From Candidatus Auribacterota bacterium (GTDB taxonomy: Bacteria; Auribacterota; JAFGBW01; JAFGJP01), in assembly GCA_023144635.1 (NCBI GenBank), contig JAGLFH010000032.1, positions 1 to 57,023 on the forward strand: a stretch of 57,023 bases of DNA, given 5' to 3'. Both the position numbers and the translations under genes were made by a program. Every line of letters starts with the position of its first letter. Within the stretch, counting starts at the first letter, position 1. The notes under the pieces are model-generated. The model worked only from the letters and a program-made list of their open reading frames with translations, was not told the DNA's origin and did not search any database. Shown here piece by piece: positions 8,903-17,678 of this stretch.

Positions 8903-10090
8903 ATGAAAAAAACAAAAAAGAAACGGTTAAATATTGCTCATTTGCATTGGGGCTTCCCCCCTGTTATCGGGGGCGTAGAAACTCACCTCACTATTCTTTT
9001 ACCGATGCTGGCCGAGATGGGGCATAATGTAAGCCTTTTGACATGCAGTGCAGAGGGAGCTAAAGCAGAAGATGAGTTTAATAAAGTCAGCATCATGCGT
9101 GCACCGATAATGGATCTTAACTGGCTCGTTAAAAGAGGGCTGCATGGTATAGATAAAGAGGTCCGGAAAGTATATAGTACATTCATTGATAAATATAAAC
9201 CGGATGTTCTGCATGCTCACAATATGCATTATTTCAGCAAGCCGCATGCGCGGATACTTGCGGAAATAGCCGGTAAAAAAGGTATTCCGCTTTTTTTAAC
9301 TGCTCATAATGTTTGGGATGATAATCTGTTCTTAGAATTAACTATCAATATTAAATGGACTCATATTATTGCTGTTAGTCATTTTATAGAAAAGGAACTG
9401 ATCGGCGTAGGATGCAGTCATAAACAGACGACAACAGTCCATCATGGGGTTGATGAAAAGATGTTCTCTCCTGATATTGATCCAAAACCGATCTTTAAGA
9501 AATATCCTCAGTTGAAAGGGAAGAAGATATTCTTTCATCCAGCACGAATGGGGCTGGCCAAAGGATGTGATGTGAGCATCAAAGCATTACGATTTATTAA
9601 GGAAAGAATCCCTAATGCTATGCTTGTTCTGGCCGGAACGAAAAATATTGTAGACTGGGGGTTGACACAACAAAAGGATATTGCATACATGGTTCATCTT
9701 GTGGAAAAATTTGATCTCAAAAAGAATGTTCTTATTGATGCTTATGCTCTTGATGAGATGCCTATGCTTTATGCGGCTTCACAAGTTTGTGTTTATCCAT
9801 CCAGCGCCCCTGAGCCATTTGGCCTTACCATGCTGGAATCAATGGCAACAGAAAGGCCCATGATCGTGAGCAAAGCTGGCGGTATGCCGGAGATCATTCG
9901 AGACGGGATAAATGGTTTTATTATACCTATTAAAGGTTACGAAGAACTAGCTTCACGGGTTGTACAGCTCTTTTCTGATGATAAGTTAAGAGAAAGATTT
10001 GGAAAGGTCGGTCGAAGTATGGTTGAGAAGGGGTATACCCGCAGAAGTGTTGCTGAGGCCACATTAGAATTGTATAGAAAATTTTGTTAA
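8903..10090 (+). CDS. Glycosyltransferase family 4
   Basis: A 395-residue GT-B glycosyltransferase. The N-terminal Rossmann half opens with HWGFPPVIGGVETH, the glycine-rich acceptor loop of GT4, and contains DVLHAHN. The C-terminal half holds the nucleotide-sugar motif PSSAPEPFGLTMLESMA with its EX7E pattern, followed by AGGMPEII. No membrane segment or signal peptide is present. It begins 12 bases after the GH65 gene with AAAGGGA as ribosome site and is clearly in the same operon. GT4 includes cell-envelope glycosyltransferases as well as trehalose- and sucrose-forming enzymes; the phosphorylase neighbour makes disaccharide metabolism worth considering. The acceptor cannot be read from sequence. 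Confidence 0.88.
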   Translation: MKKTKKKRLNIAHLHWGFPPVIGGVETHLTILLPMLAEMGHNVSLLTCSAEGAKAEDEFNKVSIMRAPIMDLNWLVKRGLHGIDKEVRKVYSTFIDKYKPDVLHAHNMHYFSKPHARILAEIAGKKGIPLFLTAHNVWDDNLFLELTINIKWTHIIAVSHFIEKELIGVGCSHKQTTTVHHGVDEKMFSPDIDPKPIFKKYPQLKGKKIFFHPARMGLAKGCDVSIKALRFIKERIPNAMLVLAGTKNIVDWGLTQQKDIAYMVHLVEKFDLKKNVLIDAYALDEMPMLYAASQVCVYPSSAPEPFGLTMLESMATERPMIVSKAGGMPEIIRDGINGFIIPIKGYEELASRVVQLFSDDKLRERFGKVGRSMVEKGYTRRSVAEATLELYRKFC

Positions 10091-10115
10091 TTATAGTTTT
10101 GCAAGGAAAAAAGCA

Positions 10116-10625
10116 ATGACAAAAATAATCGAGGAATTCAGTAAACAACTTCCTGTTATAGCTCCTAAAATTATCATGGGGCTTTTGATCTTTCTGATCT
10201 TTTGGTTTATAGCTCTGCTGGCAGGAAAAATTGTAGTTGTAATCGGCTTAAAAGCTCACATACAAAAAAACATTATTACGTTGTTAGGACGCACATTACG
10301 CATAATTTTAGTTATTTTAGGTGTGATTAGCGCCTTGGGAACAATGGGAATAAACGTTTCTGCTCTGGTTGCCAGTTTAGGGCTAACAGGGTTTGCGCTG
10401 GGGTTTGCTTTAAGAGATGCTTTATCCAATGTCCTTGCAGGAACTCTTATTCTTATATACCGGCCTTTTCAGTGCGGAGATCGCATTAAGATAACAGGAT
10501 TTGAAGGAGATGTTGTATGTATAGATCTTCGTTATACAACTCTTAAGGCGGATAACAAGGAAATTCTGATCCCGAACTCCAACCTTTTTAACAATCCAGT
10601 CGTTATTCTACAAAGAAAGAGCTAA
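10116..10625 (+). CDS. Minimal MscS-type mechanosensitive channel
   Basis: At 169 residues this is much shorter than canonical MscS (about 286). It has two N-terminal transmembrane helices, then the pore-lining TM3 with alternating Gly/Ala (SLGLTGFALGFALRDALSN) and the beta domain (GDRIKITGFEGDV, ILIPNSNLF). It stops there, lacking the C-terminal alpha/beta cage. Compact MscS proteins of this type are known and most likely still gate in response to membrane tension, releasing solutes on hypo-osmotic shock. It starts 25 bases after the GT4 gene with AAGGAAAAAAG. The stop codon sits in non-repetitive sequence, and I found no continuation in another frame. The position after GH65 and GT4 genes supports an osmotic theme. 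Confidence 0.85.
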   Translation: MTKIIEEFSKQLPVIAPKIIMGLLIFLIFWFIALLAGKIVVVIGLKAHIQKNIITLLGRTLRIILVILGVISALGTMGINVSALVASLGLTGFALGFALRDALSNVLAGTLILIYRPFQCGDRIKITGFEGDVVCIDLRYTTLKADNKEILIPNSNLFNNPVVILQRKS

Positions 10626-10710
10626 TTGCGAATTATATTTATTCAAATAACTAAAACAAAAGCAAGCATATACTAGCTTGGATCATTCGGTCATTGAATA
10701 TTGGAATTTA

Positions 10711-10745
10711 TCCTTCGAATTCACTCAGGATATGAGATAGTGAGC
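10711..10745 (+). repeat. Intergenic repeat block R7
   Basis: The 35 bases beginning TCCTTCGAATTCACTCAGGA recur at 43296-43330 with two substitutions. The copy lies in the convergent gap between mscS and the EEP gene (both end here). Just after it, at 10793-10809, CACCTC-TGGCG-GAGGTG forms a six-base-pair hairpin, but no U-tract follows, so it is not a convincing intrinsic terminator. Confidence 0.75.
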
Positions 10746-10833
10746 ACTTCGGTAAATTCAGTGTAGACTTTGTCGAACTATTTGTTATTTTCCACCTCTG
10801 GCGGAGGTGCTAGCTTGTAGTTTGGCGTTTTTA

Positions 10834-11745
10834 TCAATAGCTTATTTCAGCAATTATAGCTTTATGGTCAGAGCCGGGGATAGGGATCGTATTATAATTT
10901 TTTGCAGAAATATTTTTAGATATCAGGCATCCATCAATAGAAAGTCCGAAAATTATCCAGGTTCCCCATGTAGGAATTAAAGTTCTAAATCCTCCCTTTA
11001 TATCTATAAGGTCCAATCTTTTTTTTGTGTTTTTCAAAAGAGAAGACCACGGTACGGTATTAAAATCACCGAGTATTATCATTTTAGGATGTTTTTTTAT
11101 TGCAGAAAAAACACCAAGTCTATCTTTAAAATATCTTGAGCTTGTAGGGTGAAGAGGGTGAATGCCATAAAGATGTAAGCCATCTATTTCTGCATAAATA
11201 TAGGGTATCATATAATTATCATCTGGAGAAAATCTAACAGACGAGTTATCAAGTTTTATTTTGCTAAAAAGCCCTATACCAAAACCATCATTTCTTGGAA
11301 ATAAAATTTTATATGGATATGCTTTTTCGATAGGTTTTAAATGGTTTATTGTCCTATCTGTTATCTCTGAAATCAACAAAATATCCGGATCTAAATTTAC
11401 TAAGATATTTATAGCATTGAAGAGTCTGTTATTATTTGCATTCAGATTTACAGCTATCACACTCAAAGATCTATTTTCATAAGAGGGTATTATCCTCTCT
11501 TTGTTATATACAGTAAAAAGATTAATTCCTAAAAATAGGAGAAAGATAATAGATAAAAAACGTTGTTTGCAAAGAAATGTTAGAGGAATTATAAGAGATA
11601 AGAAAAATATATACTGAAAACGAAGGCTGTTAAGCATTTCAAATAAATAATAAGAGCTTCCGAAAAAGCCTAGAATCGTACTAATACAGGCCAATGTTGA
11701 TAAAAGATAAATGTAGAATAATAATCTTTTTATAAAATATTTCAT
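10834..11745 (-). CDS. Membrane-anchored endonuclease/exonuclease/phosphatase family protein
   Basis: The 303-residue product has two or three N-terminal hydrophobic helices (residues about 8-85), then an EEP fold. Active-site landmarks appear in order: an Asn-containing VNLNANN strand, ISEIT (metal-binding Glu), GIHPLHP (His), LGDFN (Asp/Asn pair) and the terminal SDH. Such membrane-tethered EEP proteins are common in Gram-negative bacteria and may cleave phosphodiesters of nucleic acid or lipid headgroups outside the inner membrane; the substrate is unknown. All catalytic motifs are intact. It is transcribed away from the Ser/Thr kinase gene, with a repeat-filled gap between them, and converges on the MscS gene. 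Confidence 0.82.
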   Translation of the reverse strand: MKYFIKRLLFYIYLLSTLACISTILGFFGSSYYLFEMLNSLRFQYIFFLSLIIPLTFLCKQRFLSIIFLLFLGINLFTVYNKERIIPSYENRSLSVIAVNLNANNNRLFNAINILVNLDPDILLISEITDRTINHLKPIEKAYPYKILFPRNDGFGIGLFSKIKLDNSSVRFSPDDNYMIPYIYAEIDGLHLYGIHPLHPTSSRYFKDRLGVFSAIKKHPKMIILGDFNTVPWSSLLKNTKKRLDLIDIKGGFRTLIPTWGTWIIFGLSIDGCLISKNISAKNYNTIPIPGSDHKAIIAEISY

Positions 11746-12303
11746 TATATTATCAAGTTATAATAAAACTGGTTTTTTCATTATGGAAAAAGAAATAGAA
11801 TTATAATAATATATTATATAGTTTTAAAGTTATATATTTATGTATCAGAATTTCAAAGACAGGAAAATTCACAATGCCACGTGACGTTACTGTGAGCGTG
11901 GTTCACGTTAAAAGATACGAAGGCTGAAGGAAAAAGAAATAAAAGAAAAATTTAGCCACCGAGAACACAGAGGAAAAAAGTAATCACGAAAACACGAAAA
12001 TAAAATAAAAGCACGAAAAAAAGTGTTTAGCCACCCGCCTTCGCCTAGACAAGAAGGCTACGGCGAGGCAGGCAGATACAGGCTAAAGACATAGGAAAAA
12101 GGTAAGTAGGGGCGGGCCTTGTGTCCGCCTGTATAAGTATATAAACATAAAAATAAAAAGAAAGTTCTGGCTTTTAGGTTTTTGCTTGTAGCTGAAAGCT
12201 GAAGCCGAGAGTTGTTTGACTAAATACTAAAAACTAATTACTAACTACTGCTCTTCGTGGTGAAAAAGTAAGTCTGCCTCTGTGGCGGGACTAATTTAAA
12301 TAT
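11746..12303. other. Divergent intergenic region with mosaic repeats
   Basis: These 558 bases separate two divergent genes and contain no credible coding sequence. The first 120 bases, next to the EEP gene, are very AT-rich and could hold its promoter. From about 11960 onward the gap is filled by repeat material listed separately (composite A). The last part contains runs resembling other repeats (CTCTTCGTGGTGAAAAAGT). No sharp promoter for the kinase gene was identified; a TTGACT at about 12217 has no good partner. Confidence 0.6.
11980..12190 (+). repeat. Composite repeat A, copy 1
   Basis: Four blocks in order. R3 (11980-12022) is an A-rich stretch with repeated CACGAAAA. R2 (12031-12079) is a 49-base GC-rich block that is identical at 26152-26200 and, inverted, at 43347-43395 and 45941-45989. 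R1 (hairpin core 12109-12131) is GGGGCGGG plus its complement. R6 (from about 12156) contains AAAGTTCTGGCTTTTAGG and is truncated here. The same order recurs at 26098 and 28509 and inverted at 43158. Confidence 0.9.
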
Positions 12304-14202
12304 ATGACAGATTATATTGGAAAAATTATAGGGGGATGTTCTATACTCCGCAAGATCGATGAAGGAGGTATGGGGGTTGTCTATGAGGCAGAGCAATCCT
12401 CTCTTTCTAGAAAAGTCGCCATAAAGTTTTTATCCTCAAACCTCGCTCATAATGAAGATTTTGTATTACGCTTTTTCAGAGAAGCAAAATCTGCTGCTTG
12501 TCTTACTCATCCTAATGTGCTGCAGGTTTTTAATGTTGGCAAGGAAGATGACGTCGTTTATATGATAACCGAGCTTGTACGAGGAAAGACATTAAAGCAG
12601 CTTGTTAATGAAAAGGGTGTTTTTTTAGAAAAAGAAGCTCTTCCTATTATACGTGATATCGCTTCAGCTCTTAATGAGGCGGCAAGAAATAATATTGTCC
12701 ATCGTGATATTAAGCCAAACAATGTGATGCTGACAGACAATAATATAGTAAAAGTAATGGATTTTGGATTGGCAAAAAGTGTAACAAGTGAAACTCAGGC
12801 AATTACGAATACAGGAGCTATTCTTGGAACGCCTCAGTATATGAGCCCGGAGCAGATAAAGGGGGAAGGCGTTGATATAAGAAGCGATATCTATTCTCTT
12901 GGCCTTGTCCTTTATTTTATTTTAACCGGAAAGCCTGCGTTTGATGGAAAATCCTCAGTAACAATATATCATGATCAGGTATATTCATCACTTCCTGATC
13001 CTAAAAAGATAAATCCTAATATCAGTGAACAGGTAAGAAATATAATAATAAAAATGACTAAAAAGAAGCCAGAAGATAGGTTTCAATCAAGCCGTGAAAT
13101 CGTTGAAGCAATAGATCTTATAATTAAAGACCCAAAAATGTTTACTGCTGTTTATAAGAAAGAAAAAATTGATGCAACGATATTTATTGCTAAAAAAAGC
13201 TATAAACATTTTTATGTTTTTGCCATTGTCATAGTTTTTCTGGTGCTTGGAATAGTTGGTTTCTATTTTAAACAAAAGGAAGATGTAAATGAACGTGCTG
13301 CAACGATAACAGATAGTTCTAATATAAATAGATCTGACATTAATAGTTTAAAGCCATATGAAGATTATTTGTCAGAAGGAGAGAAGTCTTTTAATAAAAA
13401 TGAACTGGAAAAAGCCCTTAAGATATTTGAAGAAGCACAAAAGTTGTATCCTAATGGACCTGAGACTGAAATGTGGATAGATCTTGTTATTGATAAAAGA
13501 TCAAAAATATTATCAATAGACATTAGTAAAGAATTAATAATTCCCGGTACATTGAAAATCTTAATCAGCGAATTTTCTCCTTTTTATTTTAAAAGTAATG
13601 ATAATAAACCAAAAGGCTTTGATGTTGAACTGCTTAACAGATTTGCAAAGGAAATGGGACTTAAGGCTGATTTTGTAGATGTTAGTTTATTTAAAGATGT
13701 TTTTCCTTCATTCTTTAAGAATGAAGGAGATATTGTAGCGGGCGGTATTACAATAACAGATAAGAGAAAGCAAACTATAAACTTTTCACGTTCTTATTTT
13801 GCAAGCACGCTTGTTTTGTATGTTAAATCAGGCTCATCGATTAAAAAAATAGAAGATATAAAAGATAAAAAGATAGGGTTTGTAAGTAATACTACAAGTG
13901 AAAAAAAAGTGCATGACCTAAAAATAAAAAATACGGTTGGTTTTGATGATTTAAACGCATTATTTCTTGCAGTAAAAAATGGAGATATAGATGCTTTTAT
14001 AAATGATCTTGCAGAAATAAAAGGAGTAAAAGAATCCATTCCTGACATAGAAGTTGCCTTTACTTTGGGGAAAATAGAGAATTACGGCTATGGTTTAAAA
14101 AAAGATTCTGATTCTCTTAAAGAAGCTCTTGATCTTTTTATTGATAAAATGGAAAAAAAAGGGATGCTTAAGAAGATATTTGATGATTTATCGAAAAATT
14201 AA
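12304..14202 (+). CDS. Transmembrane Ser/Thr protein kinase with periplasmic family-3 solute-binding sensor
   Basis: A 632-residue three-part receptor. Residues 10-270 are a Hanks-type kinase with every key element: glycine loop EGGMGVVYEA, Lys41 in VAIK, catalytic HRDIKPNN (Asp135), DFG (153-155) and MSPEQ. One membrane helix follows (about 302-322). Outside lie a TPR-like segment (about 350-392) and, from about 417 to the end, a family-3 extracellular solute-binding domain (LKILISEFSPF, GFDVELLNRFAKEMG, AGGITITDKRK, INFSRSYF). Domains of that family bind amino acids or similar small solutes. The topology implies that a solute bound in the periplasm controls cytoplasmic kinase activity. No ABC permease lies beside it. 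The domains are clear; ligand and targets are unknown. Confidence 0.88.
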   Translation: MTDYIGKIIGGCSILRKIDEGGMGVVYEAEQSSLSRKVAIKFLSSNLAHNEDFVLRFFREAKSAACLTHPNVLQVFNVGKEDDVVYMITELVRGKTLKQLVNEKGVFLEKEALPIIRDIASALNEAARNNIVHRDIKPNNVMLTDNNIVKVMDFGLAKSVTSETQAITNTGAILGTPQYMSPEQIKGEGVDIRSDIYSLGLVLYFILTGKPAFDGKSSVTIYHDQVYSSLPDPKKINPNISEQVRNIIIKMTKKKPEDRFQSSREIVEAIDLIIKDPKMFTAVYKKEKIDATIFIAKKSYKHFYVFAIVIVFLVLGIVGFYFKQKEDVNERAATITDSSNINRSDINSLKPYEDYLSEGEKSFNKNELEKALKIFEEAQKLYPNGPETEMWIDLVIDKRSKILSIDISKELIIPGTLKILISEFSPFYFKSNDNKPKGFDVELLNRFAKEMGLKADFVDVSLFKDVFPSFFKNEGDIVAGGITITDKRKQTINFSRSYFASTLVLYVKSGSSIKKIEDIKDKKIGFVSNTTSEKKVHDLKIKNTVGFDDLNALFLAVKNGDIDAFINDLAEIKGVKESIPDIEVAFTLGKIENYGYGLKKDSDSLKEALDLFIDKMEKKGMLKKIFDDLSKN

Positions 14203-14275
14203 CACAGATTTGTTGTAAAACAGTAACCTTCGAAAATAAAAGATATCTGACAGAATATATTTTACAGGAAGATCT

Positions 14276-15421
14276 TTATTTTAGAAGGTATAAGCCTTGA
14301 TTGAGCTTTTTTGCGTTTTTATATGGCATAGATCTTTTTGCTGCCCATGAGCCCCAGGAATCTGAATAGATCATTTCTTTTTTTTTGTCATTGTATCCTA
14401 TTATTATCCTGACATGTCCGGGGATAAGCCATATGATCGGAATACCTTTTTGTATGTAACTTTTTATTGTTTGTATTCTAAAAGTAGGTATTTTCCTATA
14501 TGAAAACGGATTATTTCTGCAAAGGCGGCGTAAAGATATTTCCATATTTTTTGCAGTTGTTCCACCTTTGCCTCTTGTATTCATTATTTCAGCCGTAAGA
14601 TGCATGTCTGCATCTATCCCGTAATATAATAAAATACGACTGCATGTTGCAGGAACACAATATCCTTTCTTCCCTTGGTCCAGCATTGGAATACAGTTAA
14701 TAAAAATATCGCCGTTTTTTTCACGCTTTACATTTTTTTTGAGTTTTTCAAGAAAATCTATCTTTGTGCTGTTTTTATCCTGTTTTAGTTTTTTTTCATA
14801 AATTGATATTTTTTTCTTCTTAACATGTGGGGTAAGTTTTACAAAAAAGTACTCATATTTTTCAGATGAAATACTCAAGTCAGTAACACCGAAGTTATAT
14901 TTATTCCAGGTTCTTTTATAAAAAGAGCTTACTTTTTCCTTTTCGATTATATTATTAAACCCTGCATTTTTAAGCCTGCTTTCTACTTTTTTAAAACTAT
15001 TGAGCACGTTAATATAATTTGTGGATCTGCTGTCACCTTTATTCCAGACGTTTATTTTTATTAGAAGTATTTTATTGCCTTTGCATTGAACCGTTATTTT
15101 TGCAGGTGTGTGTGTCCATACTGAAAAGCCTCTTACTTTTTCTACTTCAAGCATAGTTGTTCCATCGTTTAACTTTTGAGTTTTCCATTTACCTATAGGA
15201 TTTGCCTGCATGAATTCTTCAGCTGATCTACTCCAAAAAGATTTTTTACCCAAAAAATTATGGAAAGTAATACCTTTTAATACTTCATAACCTTCTTTTA
15301 CGTTTCTATTTTTACTGTTAAAAGAATTTTTTATATCATCAATGGATTTTGAATATGTTGTGTGAAAAGGATAAAGTACAGATAAAATAATAGAAATAAT
15401 AAAAAAACCTTTGTTGTTCAT
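14276..15421 (-). CDS. Secreted C39-like cysteine peptidase family protein
   Basis: A 381-residue protein with an N-terminal signal-like helix (ISIILSVLYPF). The first 220 residues are not recognised. From about residue 240 there is a C39-like papain fold: MLDQGKKGYCVPATCSRILL with the catalytic Gln and Cys, later GHVRIIIGY with the His, and SDSWGSW supplying the Asp. It is probably exported, acting as a peptidase or peptidase-like enzyme on envelope or external proteins. Its ATG overlaps the stop codon of the upstream LysE-type gene by four bases (ATGA), so translation is likely coupled, although a functional link is not obvious. Confidence 0.78.
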   Translation of the reverse strand: MNNKGFFIISIILSVLYPFHTTYSKSIDDIKNSFNSKNRNVKEGYEVLKGITFHNFLGKKSFWSRSAEEFMQANPIGKWKTQKLNDGTTMLEVEKVRGFSVWTHTPAKITVQCKGNKILLIKINVWNKGDSRSTNYINVLNSFKKVESRLKNAGFNNIIEKEKVSSFYKRTWNKYNFGVTDLSISSEKYEYFFVKLTPHVKKKKISIYEKKLKQDKNSTKIDFLEKLKKNVKREKNGDIFINCIPMLDQGKKGYCVPATCSRILLYYGIDADMHLTAEIMNTRGKGGTTAKNMEISLRRLCRNNPFSYRKIPTFRIQTIKSYIQKGIPIIWLIPGHVRIIIGYNDKKKEMIYSDSWGSWAAKRSMPYKNAKKLNQGLYLLK

Positions 15422-16056
15422 AAGCTGTTTCCTGTTTTCAAAAATGAATTAATTCCAAAGTAAACACCAAAACCTAGAAGAGTCATAGCGCAGATAAAAA
15501 TAATCCTTTTGTATGCTTTTAAGGTAAAAAGATTTTTTCCTTTACTAAAGGTAAGTGATATTATGCTATACCAGCTAAGGTCTGCAAGTATATGTCCTGC
15601 AAAAAAAAAGCCTAATGCCATAAATCCTGCTTTTTTTGCACTTAAAACAAGTGAAAGCCCAATACTAAGCCACCAGATAGCCCAATACGGATTTACAAGA
15701 CTCATCGTGATTCCTTTTAGGACAAGATTAGAGGGCTTGCTGCCGTCATCTTTAAAATCTAAAGAAAGTTTTGGTATGGAGAATATCATATTTAATCCAA
15801 AATAAATAAGGATCACTGAACCTGCAATACCGATGATTTTTAAAATGAAAGGATTATCAATAAAGTTTGCAAAACCTAATACTAAAAGTGCAACCATTAT
15901 TATTTCAAGAATCGCATGTCCAAGTATAAGAAGCGGACCTGATTTAAAGCCATGTTTAGTGCTTTCACTAATGCAAAATGCCATAAGCGGTCCGGGTGCA
16001 AGTGCACCTGTTAGAGCAATCGTAAATGATATAGCAAATATAGAAAATAAATTCAT
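15418..16056 (-). CDS. LysE/RhtB family exporter
   Basis: A 212-residue integral membrane protein with about six hydrophobic segments. The N-terminal signature GALAPGPLMAFCISES, near residue 16, and the following glycine-rich helix are typical of the LysE/RhtB superfamily, as is NPYWAIWWLSIG in the middle. Members export amino acids or other small metabolites; the substrate is not predictable here. The length matches the family. It is the first gene of a two-gene minus-strand unit with the C39-like peptidase, whose start overlaps its stop by four bases. The 92-base gap upstream also serves the divergent monooxygenase-fold gene. Confidence 0.85.
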   Translation of the reverse strand: MNLFSIFAISFTIALTGALAPGPLMAFCISESTKHGFKSGPLLILGHAILEIIMVALLVLGFANFIDNPFILKIIGIAGSVILIYFGLNMIFSIPKLSLDFKDDGSKPSNLVLKGITMSLVNPYWAIWWLSIGLSLVLSAKKAGFMALGFFFAGHILADLSWYSIISLTFSKGKNLFTLKAYKRIIFICAMTLLGFGVYFGINSFLKTGNSL

Positions 16057-16148
16057 AAATAAAATGTAAGTTATAAAAAATGTTTAAACACTATTAATTA
16101 AACTTTATAATTATAAATAAATTTATTTGAAAAATAAAGGAGGGAATA

Positions 16149-16457
16149 ATGATCGTTACATCTGTAACTGTTTTTGTTAAGGAAGAAAGCATTCAGTCTT
16201 TTATTGATGCAACTATCAAGAATCATGAAGGATCTATAAAAGAAGAAGGCAATATTCGGTTTGATTTTCTTCAATCTTGTGATGACCCAACCCGTTTTCT
16301 TCTTTATGAAGTCTATAGATCAGTTGAAGATGTTAATGAACACAAAAAAACTGCCCACTATCTAAAATGGAGAGAAGAAGTAGATTCAATAATGGCTAAA
16401 ACCCGCGTTGGTGTAGCTCATAATGTTATATGTCCATTAGATGTTGATAATTGGTAA
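16149..16457 (+). CDS. Antibiotic biosynthesis monooxygenase-fold (ABM) protein
   Basis: A 102-residue protein with the dimeric alpha/beta-barrel ABM fold: VTSVTVFVKEESIQSFIDA, the core ENxGSxxExGNIRFDFLQS-type segment (here NHEGSIKEEGNIRFDFLQS), LYEVYRS, and HKKTAHYLKWRE with the conserved His. Relatives include LsrG and small quinone or heme monooxygenases; most are uncharacterised. A strong ribosome site, AGGAGGGAAT, precedes ATG 16149. It is transcribed divergently from the LysE gene and has no clear partner downstream. Fold assignment is strong, the reaction unknown. Confidence 0.85.
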   Translation: MIVTSVTVFVKEESIQSFIDATIKNHEGSIKEEGNIRFDFLQSCDDPTRFLLYEVYRSVEDVNEHKKTAHYLKWREEVDSIMAKTRVGVAHNVICPLDVDNW

Positions 16458-16648
16458 TATAAACACATGCATAGAGAGGGAAGTTGTTGAAGGCCATAAT
16501 GTTATAATAAATGGAATGCGGAATGGTCATTTGCATTAGGCTGGAGTTGTTGGAAATTATTTAATATCTGTTTTGACATTTTGTTTAATACAAATTATAT
16601 TATATTAAGTAATAGTAAATATATTAAAGCCTTGATTTGGGGATATAA

Positions 16649-17515
16649 ATGATGTCAGAAGAAAATGCTTATAATGGTCCTGATAGAAGACAGTTTACAA
16701 GAATACCGTTTTCCTTTCCTGTAAGATTTAGAGAAAAACATTTTAATGAGAACGGAATTCAAAAGGAAGGCATTACAAAATATGCTTACAGCAATGATAT
16801 CAGTCTTAGCGGTATTCAACTTAAATTTTTAGAATCAGTTAAAACTGGAAGATATCTTTCATTAAAGCTTACTCTTCCTTTTGATAAGGAATGTATTATT
16901 ATTCATGCAACAGGTGAGGTGCTTTGGTCTAAATTTGACGAAAAAGATAATATTTATGTAGTAGGGATCAATTTTTTAGAGATAGAAAAATATGATAGTA
17001 AAAAGTTAGAAGAATTTATATCTATATCTCTAAAGCAGTTTTCTGGTGCCTCAGAAGAAGCAACATCTGAAAAGATAGCTTTAAGTGCTGATAGAATATT
17101 CAGAAAATATAACAGACCTATTAATGTCCTTGTTGTTGATGATGAGAAGAATATAAGGTTTATTCTTGACCTAAAACTTTCAATGAAAAAAATGTTTGAT
17201 GTAGATCAAGCAGAAAGTGGTGAAGAAGCTTTGAGAAAAATATCACAAAAAAAACCTGATATTATGCTGCTTGATATAATGCTTCCGGAAATAAACGGAT
17301 TTGAGATCTGCAGGCAACTCAAACAGGGCTCTGATACAAAAGATATACCTATAATATTTTTATCTGCAAAGAAGAAATTAGATGATGCAATACATGGCAT
17401 TCGTGTAGGTGTTGATGACTATATAACAAAACCCTATGAATTTGATGATCTTTTTTGTCAGATGATCAAGGTCTTAAGTGCATCAACAAGCTCAAAAAGA
17501 ATAATTTCTGATTAA
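16649..17515 (+). CDS. PilZ-receiver protein
   Basis: This 288-residue protein joins an N-terminal PilZ domain (about 10-130) to a C-terminal receiver (about 160-282). The PilZ c-di-GMP signature is present: the RRQFTR arginine motif near residue 13 and NDISLSG (DxSxxG) about 40 residues later. The receiver has VLVVDDEKN, DIMLLDIMLPE (phospho-Asp) and DDYITKPYE (Lys). The protein can thus join phosphorylation and c-di-GMP inputs, but has no enzymatic or DNA-binding output, so it probably acts by protein contact. ATG codons at 16649 and 16652 are equally possible starts. It stands alone, flanked by a repeat-rich gap. Confidence 0.88.
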   Translation: MMSEENAYNGPDRRQFTRIPFSFPVRFREKHFNENGIQKEGITKYAYSNDISLSGIQLKFLESVKTGRYLSLKLTLPFDKECIIIHATGEVLWSKFDEKDNIYVVGINFLEIEKYDSKKLEEFISISLKQFSGASEEATSEKIALSADRIFRKYNRPINVLVVDDEKNIRFILDLKLSMKKMFDVDQAESGEEALRKISQKKPDIMLLDIMLPEINGFEICRQLKQGSDTKDIPIIFLSAKKKLDDAIHGIRVGVDDYITKPYEFDDLFCQMIKVLSASTSSKRIISD

Positions 17516-17544
17516 GCTAGTAGTGAGTAGTGAGCTGTTGGTAG

Positions 17545-17564
17545 GGTTCAGGCATGCCTGAACC
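17545..17564. repeat. Perfect 20-bp palindrome
   Basis: GGTTCAGGCATGCCTGAACC reads the same on both strands. Degenerate relatives, with only CCTGCCTGAACC recognisable, sit at the corresponding place upstream of the R1 hairpin at about 37060 and 45728, so this is the most intact copy of a repeat sub-block. Confidence 0.9.
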
Positions 17565-17594
17565 GTTTAGAAAATAGAAAGTGAGAAGTAAGTA

Positions 17595-17617
17595 GGGGCG
17601 TTGCTTGTCTGCGCCCG
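17595..17617 (+). repeat. R1 hairpin, type B
   Basis: The 23-base core starts GGGGCGTTGC and ends GCGCCCG; GGGCG pairs with CGCCC around a short loop. It is one of seven related hairpins (others begin at 12109, 26259, 28564, 37102 and 45769, and one is inverted at 43246-43268). Confidence 0.85.
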
Positions 17618-17658
17618 TATAAAAGTTACAACGTATTTTACTTTTTCTGTTTTAACAA

Positions 17659-17678
17659 AGACGCATGGCCATGCGTCT
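17659..17678. repeat. Perfect 20-bp palindrome
   Basis: AGACGCATGGCCATGCGTCT is its own reverse complement. It lies 42 bases after the R1 hairpin core in the same gap. No other copy was noticed in the window. Confidence 0.9.

Noticed and set aside
10793..10809. CACCTC/GAGGTG hairpin as a terminator between mscS and the EEP gene
   Set aside because: Stem of only six pairs and no T-run on either strand.
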